Shown piece by piece: positions 1 through 5,096 of a stretch of 6,427 bases of DNA; position 1 is the stretch's first letter, and the number at the start of each line of letters is the position of its first letter. The notes beneath the pieces are model-generated. The model worked only from the letters and a program-made list of their open reading frames with translations, was not told the origin of the DNA and did not search any database. Source of the stretch: Oceanococcus sp041624435 (lineage in GTDB: Bacteria; Pseudomonadota; Gammaproteobacteria; Nevskiales; Oceanococcaceae); the NCBI GenBank assembly GCA_041624435.1, contig JBFJVB010000176.1, positions 1 through 6,427 of the forward strand, in the 5' to 3' direction. A program made the translations under genes and the position numbers.

Positions 1-300
1 GAGCTGCCTGGCTGCTCCACCCCGCACCAGAGCCGGCAACTATACGTGGAGGGGGCATCCTTGGCAAGGGTAAAAACGCAAAAATCTCGTAAACATTGCA
101 TTCTTTTCAGTCTGAGCCGTTTCGGCGTCTCTGCCTTAGCCAAAGTGCAGGCAGAACCTGGACAGCGTGCTCGGTGGAGATGGCTACTCAAGGCCGTTGC
201 TGAGCTTTCTCGCAAAACCTTCAGCTCATCATGATCGATTATTTCGACAGCAATGAAGACCTGTTTTAACAAACGGTTGTTGACATGTAGTGGCGTCCTG
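1..300. other. Leading stretch with no supported gene
   Basis: No convincing gene is seen here. A 62-codon plus-strand frame starting at GTG 46 and ending at 234 has no Shine-Dalgarno sequence before it and gives a basic, low-complexity translation that I do not recognise. The stretch from about 60 to 130 is noticeably richer in A and T than the rest of the window, which would suit a promoter or the edge of a transferred segment, but I see no well-matched -35/-10 pair. A short frame beginning at ATG 253 runs into the relic described at 301-706; its first 16 codons may be unrelated to that relic. Confidence 0.4.
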
Positions 301-706
301 GAAACCAGACTGCCCGACCTGGCGGTGCTGGTCACCGTCAGACGTGGCAACTGCAGCGGCTGCGCGGTCATCCGGGGCTACGGGCCGGGAACCGGCGTGG
401 CGACCGGGGGGAATCATCCGCCGGCAGGCCCCCTGTCCCGCCCCGTCATCGTGGGCGAACAGGGCGGCTTCAACTAATGTGGGCACCCTCAACGCCAGTC
501 AGTCCTTGCACGAACTGACGAACCGGCATGGCTAGGCCAATCTTGGCCGCGGGGTGTGGACCTGGGATGCCCATGACCCGAATGATCTGACCACGATCGG
601 CAGCGGGGGCGGACACTGCGTGTACTCCTGCTCCGCACCCGGCAACTTGAGCGCGTGGAGTCAGCTGGTGCGGGATGACAACCGGCAGTCCACTGAGATC
701 AATTGA
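301..706 (+). pseudogene. Possible decayed 3' fragment of a GH5-like glycoside hydrolase
   Basis: No intact frame spans this stretch, but two frames with coding-like third-position GC join into one plausible polypeptide. The first frame is open to TAA 475-477 and ends in SRPVIVGEQGGFN. Skipping one base near 475 continues as NVGTLNASQSLHELTNRHG, then TAG 533-535, then ANLGRGVWTWDAHDPNDL and a Cys-containing end that closes at TGA 704-706. The string VIVGEQGG (Glu codon 457-459) resembles the beta-7 nucleophile motif of GH5-type clan A glycosidases. In that family an aromatic strand such as GVWTWDAHDP is expected some 30 to 40 residues later and the domain ends soon after, which also fits. The N-terminal barrel, including the acid/base Glu, is absent, so the gene would be truncated as well as broken by a frameshift and a stop (a CAG to TAG change would explain the latter). 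The family assignment rests on motif memory only. Alternatives are another clan A glycosidase relic or chance open frames in GC-rich DNA. Confidence 0.33.
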
Positions 707-1133
707 GCATTCGCAGGCGATACCCAGGGGGGCGCCAGTTGGCGGCGTGTTGCACGCCACGCTGAGACAGTGGCGAGGTGGGGCCTGCTCGTCGAAGTGG
801 CTAGCGACCGGCCGGCGGGCTGCGCATCCTGCAGGCAGGCCAGGATGGGCATCGAGGATGCCGGGCTTAATCCAGTTATACAGGCTCACGATCCCACTCA
901 GCACCTGCTGGGGTTGGATATCGCTGCGCCACTCTGGTGGCCCCGTGTTGTGAAGCGCCGGCGGCATCCCTGTCGGCTTTCAAAGCTTCAGCGCTCGCGC
1001 TTACAAATTCTTTACAGCCGCGTCGTTAATTTGGGGTCACTGAACGGGAGGCCACTACCGTTCGCCCTCGCGCGACATTGGCGTCAAACCGTCTTGCGGA
1101 GGGTTCCCAAAAATACATCTTGGCGCCGTACAC
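707..1133. other. Upstream stretch of the protease pair; no supported gene
   Basis: No plus-strand gene is convincing between the relic and the first protease. A minus-strand frame (967 down to 470) is open, and its first 45 or so codons have GC-rich third positions, but it overlaps the relic antisense and is not recognisable. A 7-bp perfect inverted repeat (825-831 with 841-847, 9-base loop) is present. Around 1000-1030 the DNA becomes locally A/T-rich, with TTTACA at 1011-1016 and TTAATT at 1026-1031. The promoter of the protease operon probably lies in this part, but the boxes are not correctly spaced and I do not call one. Confidence 0.4.
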
Positions 1134-1139
1134 GGAGGT
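1134..1139 (+). promoter_or_regulatory. Shine-Dalgarno site of the first S8 protease
   Basis: GGAGGT ends nine bases before the GTG at 1149. It is a near-perfect match to the 16S rRNA anti-SD sequence and is what decides the start: the next in-frame ATG (1197) would remove most of the signal sequence. Confidence 0.85.
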
Positions 1140-1148
1140 CCGGAAATC

Positions 1149-3023
1149 GTGATCAGAGTTTTCCCCGTCGTTGCCGCAGGGCTCGTCAGCTTTGCCATGG
1201 GCAGCTACTTTATAAGCAGTGCTGATCCGCACGTGTACACCAAACGTACCGACGATCACACTCACCCAGCGGCACCCACACCCCTCAGCTACATCGTGCA
1301 GGCGCAGTCGGCCGCACAAGCCGCGCGCCTGGTCGCCAGCATCGGCGGCAGCGTCGAGCGCGAGCTGACGGTGATCCAGGGCGTCAGCGCCAGGCTCACC
1401 GCCCGCCAGCGTGAGCGACTCGATGCCCGCGCGACCATCACGCCCAATCACCGCGTGGAGGCCAGCGCGCGTCCGGTGAAGGACTCGAGTTTCAGCAGCA
1501 CCAGTACCACCGATGACTCGGTCAAGCAGGCATCGACCAACGCACAGGCCATGCAGACGCATTTTCCGGGCTGGGTCCGCGCCGATGAAATCCATGCGAT
1601 GGGCATTTATGGCTCCGGGGTTGGGGTTGCGGTGCTGGACAGCGGCATCTTCGATGGCCTGGGTCTGGATGAATCGTATTACTTCGAGCGTCGCCTGCAT
1701 CACTTCCCGGTCGTGGCTCTTGAGCCCTGGGCGGACGAAGATGACAACGGTCACGGCACCCATGTGGCCTCGGTGATGGCGAACAGCTGGATGAACGGCA
1801 ACGGCCAGTTCGAGGGCGTGGCGCCCAACGCCGAGCTGTACAACGTACGCGTGCTCGATGCCCAGGGCCATGGCTACTACGCCGACGTGATTGCCGGCGT
1901 GCAATGGGCGATCGACCACAAGGACACCTACAACATCCGCGTACTCAACATGTCGCTGAGCGCACCGCCCCGCTCGTTCTACTGGGACGACCCGCTGAAC
2001 CAGGCCGTGATGGCGGCGTGGCGGGCCGGCATCGTGGTGGTGGCCGCGGCCGGCAATGACGGCCCGGCACCGATGAGCATCGGCGTACCCGGCAACCTGC
2101 CCTACGTGATCACGGTGGGCGCGGCCGATGACAACAATACGCCCCAGGACCTGAGTGATGATTTTCTGTCCACCTTCTCCAGCACCGGTCCGACCTTCGA
2201 GGGTTTCGTCAAACCGGACCTGCTGGCGCCGGGCGGTCACCTGATCGGCAAGATGAAGAACTACCAGACCCTCGCGGTGGAGCACAGCGAGTATCTGCAG
2301 GAAGACAACTGGCATTTCAAAATGTCCGGCACCTCACAGGCGGCCGGCGTGGTCAGCGGCGTGGTGGCCCTGATGCTGGAGGCCAACCCGGCACTGACAC
2401 CCGATGACGTCAAATGTCGCCTGGCGGCGACCGCCAGCGCCGCGATGAACACCGATACCGGTGATGCACTGTACTCGGTGCTGCAGCAGGGCGCGGGCCT
2501 GATCGACGCCTACGCCGCGCTGACCAGCAGCGAGAGCGGCTGCGCCAATCAGGGCCTGGATATCGACGCGGACCTGGCCGGCACCAGCCATTTCGCCGGC
2601 CCTGTCGAGGAAGACGAGGCCGGCAACTTCGTGATCCGCGACGGCGATGGCTCGGCGACCTATCTGGACGGCGATGCCTACATCTGGAGCCGCGCCTATG
2701 TCTGGAGCCGGGCCTATGTCTGGAGCCGCGCCTACCTCTGGAGCAACGCCTATGTCTGGAGCCGCGCCAAGGTTTTCGGTGACGCCTACCTCTGGAGTCG
2801 CAGCTATCCGTGGAGCCCGGACCAGAGCGGCACGGTCGACCCGGGCATGGCCGCCGCCTCGATCCTCAACTGGGTCGAACCCGACGCCCAGCGCTACCTC
2901 GACGGCAGCACCGATTCATGGGCCGTGAGCACCGACGCCTCCACGACAACGGAATCCTCAACCACAACGGAAAGCCCGACCACCACCTGCACGAAACAGC
3001 AGCAACGCAAAGGGGAGTGCTGA
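1149..3023 (+). CDS. Secreted subtilisin-like (S8) serine protease with basic aromatic hexad array
   Basis: The product is an S8 family endopeptidase of 624 residues, expected to act outside the cytoplasm. Residues 4-22 form a hydrophobic signal core, with possible cleavage after SSA (residue 25). Residues about 46-105 look like an I9-type propeptide that would be removed on maturation. The catalytic domain spans about 146-457: Asp164 in AVLDSGI, His202 in NGHGTH, oxyanion Asn303 in AAGNDG and Ser396 in MSGTSQAA, so all catalytic residues are present. Cys423 and Cys465 match a Cys pair in the next protein and probably form a disulfide. After a conserved DADLAGTSHFAGP segment comes an array of hexads of the type AYVWSR (510-557), then WVEP (575-578) and a Ser/Thr-rich end (598-613) closing with Cys614 and Cys624. 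The start is GTG, chosen because of the GGAGGT before it and the signal sequence it gives. The gene is followed after one base by a paralogue. Its natural substrate is unknown. The S8 assignment is very secure; the role of the tail is not known. Confidence 0.96.
   Translation: MIRVFPVVAAGLVSFAMGSYFISSADPHVYTKRTDDHTHPAAPTPLSYIVQAQSAAQAARLVASIGGSVERELTVIQGVSARLTARQRERLDARATITPNHRVEASARPVKDSSFSSTSTTDDSVKQASTNAQAMQTHFPGWVRADEIHAMGIYGSGVGVAVLDSGIFDGLGLDESYYFERRLHHFPVVALEPWADEDDNGHGTHVASVMANSWMNGNGQFEGVAPNAELYNVRVLDAQGHGYYADVIAGVQWAIDHKDTYNIRVLNMSLSAPPRSFYWDDPLNQAVMAAWRAGIVVVAAAGNDGPAPMSIGVPGNLPYVITVGAADDNNTPQDLSDDFLSTFSSTGPTFEGFVKPDLLAPGGHLIGKMKNYQTLAVEHSEYLQEDNWHFKMSGTSQAAGVVSGVVALMLEANPALTPDDVKCRLAATASAAMNTDTGDALYSVLQQGAGLIDAYAALTSSESGCANQGLDIDADLAGTSHFAGPVEEDEAGNFVIRDGDGSATYLDGDAYIWSRAYVWSRAYVWSRAYLWSNAYVWSRAKVFGDAYLWSRSYPWSPDQSGTVDPGMAAASILNWVEPDAQRYLDGSTDSWAVSTDASTTTESSTTTESPTTTCTKQQQRKGEC
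2676..2819 (+). repeat. In-frame 18-bp repeats coding for AYxWSR hexads (8 units)
   Basis: Eight successive 18-bp units encode AYIWSR, AYVWSR, AYVWSR, AYLWSN, AYVWSR, AKVFGD, AYLWSR and SYPWSP. A possible further, degenerate unit (TYLDGD) precedes them. Trp falls every six residues (513, 519, 525, 531, 537, 549, 555), with Phe543 taking the Trp place in the divergent sixth unit. Arg occupies the sixth position of five units, so the array is basic. The Tyr-x-Trp spacing puts both rings on one face of a beta strand, so a solenoid or stacked aromatic ladder is plausible; this is inference. Confidence 0.93.
3011..3017 (+). promoter_or_regulatory. Shine-Dalgarno site of the second protease, inside the first gene
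   Basis: AGGGGAG lies within the last codons of the upstream protease gene and ends seven bases before ATG 3025. Because the upstream stop (3021-3023) sits between the site and the start, ribosomes finishing the first protein can reinitiate on the second. It favours ATG 3025 over the in-frame ATG at 3055, which has only a weak GAAGAA upstream. Confidence 0.8.
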
Positions 3024-3024
3024 A

Positions 3025-4812
3025 ATGAACCCGAAGAACTCGAAGAATACGACGATGAACACCATCCTACCCAAGCTTTCTACCACGCTGCTGAGCGTCG
3101 GTCTGGTGACCCTGGCCGCTACCGGATTGGTCGGCCGCCATATCCTCAACCAGGCACCCGCAGTGGATGGCGCCGCAACGGCCGCCCAGGCCGCCGAGCA
3201 GCACACGGTGGCCAGTGGTTTCCTGTTGCAGGGCAGCGATGTGGACAGCCTGGCCGGCCTGGTCGCGGCGGTCGGCGGTGATGTTACCCACCGGCTCGGT
3301 GTCATCAACGCGGTGGGCGCGCAGCTGAGCCCGGGGCAGCTCGCCCGCCTGAAAGCCATGGACGCCACGCTGCGCGTCATGCGCGACACCCCGGTGAGCA
3401 GCACCGGCAAGCCCCGGAAAAATGAAGAACCGAGCGGCGGCCTGGATGGTGATGCCTATGTGCACTACCCCAGCCTGATCGAAGCGCATCAGCTACACGC
3501 GCAGGGCATTACCGGCCAGGGCGTGACGGCCGCGGTGCTGGATTCCGGCATCTACACCGGGCCGGGGCTCTCGGAAAACTCCTCCGCAACGCCACGGATC
3601 AAGGTGGCTTACGACGCGCTGACCGACACCGCCTACTGGTACTCGGACAACAGAAAACACAACGAAATTCGCGACGGTTTCAACAACGATGCCAACGGTC
3701 ACGGCTCCCATGTTGCCAGCACCGCCTTTGGCAGCAAGCTGGCGATCAACGGCAAGTTCAACGGCATCGCGCCGGATGTGGACATCGTTTCGGTCAAGGT
3801 GTTCGACGCCACCGGCGTGGGCAGCTATGCCGATGTCATCCGCGGCATCGACTGGATCGTCGCCAACCGTGAGCAGCTCAATATCAAGGTGCTCAACCTG
3901 TCGATCTCGGCCACTCCGCGCTCGCACTACTGGCAGGATCCGTTGAACCAGGCGGTGATGGCAGCCTGGCAGGCCGGCATCGTGGTCGTGGCCTCTGCCG
4001 GCAACGGCGGCCCGGGCGCACAGACCATCGGCGTACCGGGCAACATCCCCTACGTGATCACGGTGGGCGCGATGACCGACAATTACTCGCCGGGCAATGG
4101 CGCCGACGATGTGCTGGCCAGCTTCTCCGCGGCCGGCCCCACCTATGAAGGCTTCGTCAAGCCGGAGGTGGTGGCGCCGGGCGGTCACGTGCTGGGCGCG
4201 ATGGACAAAGACACGCATATCGCACTCAACTATCCGCAGTATTATCAGGGCGCCTCGTTCTTCTCCATGTCGGGCACCTCGCAGGCGGCCGCGGTCGTGA
4301 GCGGCGTGGCGGCGCTGGTGTTGCAGATGGAGCCGGAGCTCACGCCTGACCAGGTCAAGTGCAAGATCCTGTCCAGCGCGCAACCCGCCGTGACTTCGGA
4401 CGGCAGACTGGCGTACTCGATCTTCCAGCAGGGCGCCGGGCTGGTGAATGCCTACGATGCCGCCTACAGCACCAACTACGACTGCGCCAACAAAGGCCTG
4501 AACGTGAGCGCCGACCTGGCCGGCATCGCCCACTTCGGCGGCCCGGCCAACCAGGACGCGAACGGCAACTACTACATCATGGGCGCGCAGCCCGGCACCG
4601 ATGGCTATCTGTGGGCCGACGGTGAATTCGGCGTCAAGGGCTATCTGTGGGCCGATGGCTATCTCTGGGCCGACGGTTATCTGTGGGCCGACGGTTACCT
4701 CTGGGCCGACGGTTACCTCTGGGCCGATGGCTACCTGTGGGCCGACGGCTACCTGTGGGCCGACAGCCTGACCGAGCCTGCCAGCACGAACAGCTGGGTC
4801 GAGCCGGAGTAG
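3025..4812 (+). CDS. Secreted or membrane-anchored subtilisin-like (S8) serine protease with acidic GYLWAD array
   Basis: This is a second S8 endopeptidase (595 residues), paralogous to its upstream neighbour. Its start is one base after that gene's stop, which implies a shared transcript and coupled translation. A polar, basic N-terminus leads into a hydrophobic segment (about 19-37), either a signal peptide (possible cleavage after APA, residue 46) or an uncleaved anchor. An I9-like propeptide spans about 61-125. The catalytic domain (about 155-480) carries Asp173 in AVLDSGI, His226 in NGHGSH, oxyanion Asn327 in SAGNGG and Ser419 in MSGTSQAA. Its only two cysteines, Cys446 and Cys487, align with Cys423 and Cys465 of the neighbour. 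A conserved SADLAGIAHFGGP segment leads to nine hexads (527-580), eight of them exactly GYLWAD, and the protein ends in NSWVEPE. Long stretches of the catalytic domains are nearly identical, for example DPLNQAVMAAW and IPYVITVGA, which points to an old tandem duplication. Substrate and partners are unknown. Confidence 0.96.
   Translation: MNPKNSKNTTMNTILPKLSTTLLSVGLVTLAATGLVGRHILNQAPAVDGAATAAQAAEQHTVASGFLLQGSDVDSLAGLVAAVGGDVTHRLGVINAVGAQLSPGQLARLKAMDATLRVMRDTPVSSTGKPRKNEEPSGGLDGDAYVHYPSLIEAHQLHAQGITGQGVTAAVLDSGIYTGPGLSENSSATPRIKVAYDALTDTAYWYSDNRKHNEIRDGFNNDANGHGSHVASTAFGSKLAINGKFNGIAPDVDIVSVKVFDATGVGSYADVIRGIDWIVANREQLNIKVLNLSISATPRSHYWQDPLNQAVMAAWQAGIVVVASAGNGGPGAQTIGVPGNIPYVITVGAMTDNYSPGNGADDVLASFSAAGPTYEGFVKPEVVAPGGHVLGAMDKDTHIALNYPQYYQGASFFSMSGTSQAAAVVSGVAALVLQMEPELTPDQVKCKILSSAQPAVTSDGRLAYSIFQQGAGLVNAYDAAYSTNYDCANKGLNVSADLAGIAHFGGPANQDANGNYYIMGAQPGTDGYLWADGEFGVKGYLWADGYLWADGYLWADGYLWADGYLWADGYLWADGYLWADSLTEPASTNSWVEPE
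4603..4764 (+). repeat. In-frame 18-bp repeats coding for GYLWAD hexads (9 units)
   Basis: Nine contiguous 18-bp units occupy exactly 162 bp. Units 1 and 3-9 encode GYLWAD without any residue change; unit 2 (4621-4638) is a divergent GEFGVK. Codons vary silently between units (TAT/TAC, CTG/CTC, GGC/GGT, GAT/GAC), while the last two units (4729-4746 and 4747-4764) are identical in all 18 bases. That points to selection on the peptide plus at least one recent unit duplication. Each perfect unit carries one Asp, making the array acidic. Confidence 0.96.
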
Positions 4813-4845
4813 GTGAGCCGAGGGCCTGATGGCGGTTCGATGAAC

Positions 4846-4873
4846 GCCGCGCACTGCCGCTGTGGTGCGCGGC
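4846..4873 (+). terminator. GC-rich hairpin after the protease pair, possible terminator
   Basis: A perfect 9-bp inverted repeat, GCCGCGCAC paired with GTGCGCGGC, encloses a 10-base loop and starts 33 bases after the stop of the second protease. It is well placed to end the two-gene transcript or protect its 3' end. No run of T follows, so it is not a classical intrinsic terminator. It could instead be an RNA-stabilising stem or a pause site aiding Rho. Confidence 0.35.
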
Positions 4874-5082
4874 CTGTACACGATGGCCGCAGGCGGGCGG
4901 CGGGGGATCGGCGACGCCCACCCTGGCGGCCCATGCCCCATAGCGATTCTCGCAAGATCGGCCTGGGAATGACCTGATCCGGGTGAACGCAGGGACGCGC
5001 GACGAAATTTCTGTTAAAAACCACTCAGGGATTCCATCAAGTGACAATTCGTGGGATAGGGCCATTCGGATAAGCGCATAGC

Positions 5083-5087
5083 GAGGA
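5083..5087 (+). promoter_or_regulatory. Shine-Dalgarno site of the propeller sensor gene
   Basis: GAGGA ends nine bases before ATG 5097 and is the best ribosome-binding match in the 284-base gap. It supports that ATG as the start and shows that the gene is translated independently of the proteases. Confidence 0.7.
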
Positions 5088-5096
5088 AAGAACGAC

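Noticed and set aside
46..234. 62-codon plus-strand frame with GTG start
   Set aside because: It has no ribosome site, no recognisable domain and a length expected by chance; kept only as a remark in the leading stretch.
825..847. 7-bp inverted repeat as an operator or terminator
   Set aside because: It is short, lies in GC-rich DNA where such repeats are common, and is not placed next to a supported gene boundary.
1000..1031. Possible sigma-70 promoter (CTTACA or TTTACA with GTTAAT)
   Set aside because: Spacers are 19 and 8 bases respectively and the hexamers match only partly, so it is not strong enough to call without transcription start data.
1026..2315. 429-codon open frame on the minus strand opposite the first protease
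   Set aside because: It is an antisense shadow of the first protease with no recognisable motif, and it extends through that gene's ribosome site.
2647..2928. Plus-strand frames rich in Ala, Pro, Gly or Arg across both hexad arrays
   Set aside because: They are out-of-frame readings of the 18-bp repeats; repeats in a correct gene automatically give repeats in the other frames.
4603..4764. CRISPR array or minisatellite interpretation of the 18-bp repeats
   Set aside because: The units are contiguous without spacers, strictly in codon register, and vary only at silent sites, so they are coding repeats.
3493..4941. 482-codon open frame on the minus strand opposite the second protease
   Set aside because: It is antisense to an unmistakable S8 gene; its His/Arg/Val/Gly-rich repetitive translation is the expected mirror of GC-rich codons, and its GPQ/VTVG-like repeats are only the complement of the GYLWAD array.
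5041..5074. Possible promoter GTGACA with GGATAA before the sensor gene
   Set aside because: The spacing of about 21 bases is too long for a standard sigma-70 promoter and the -10 match is weak.
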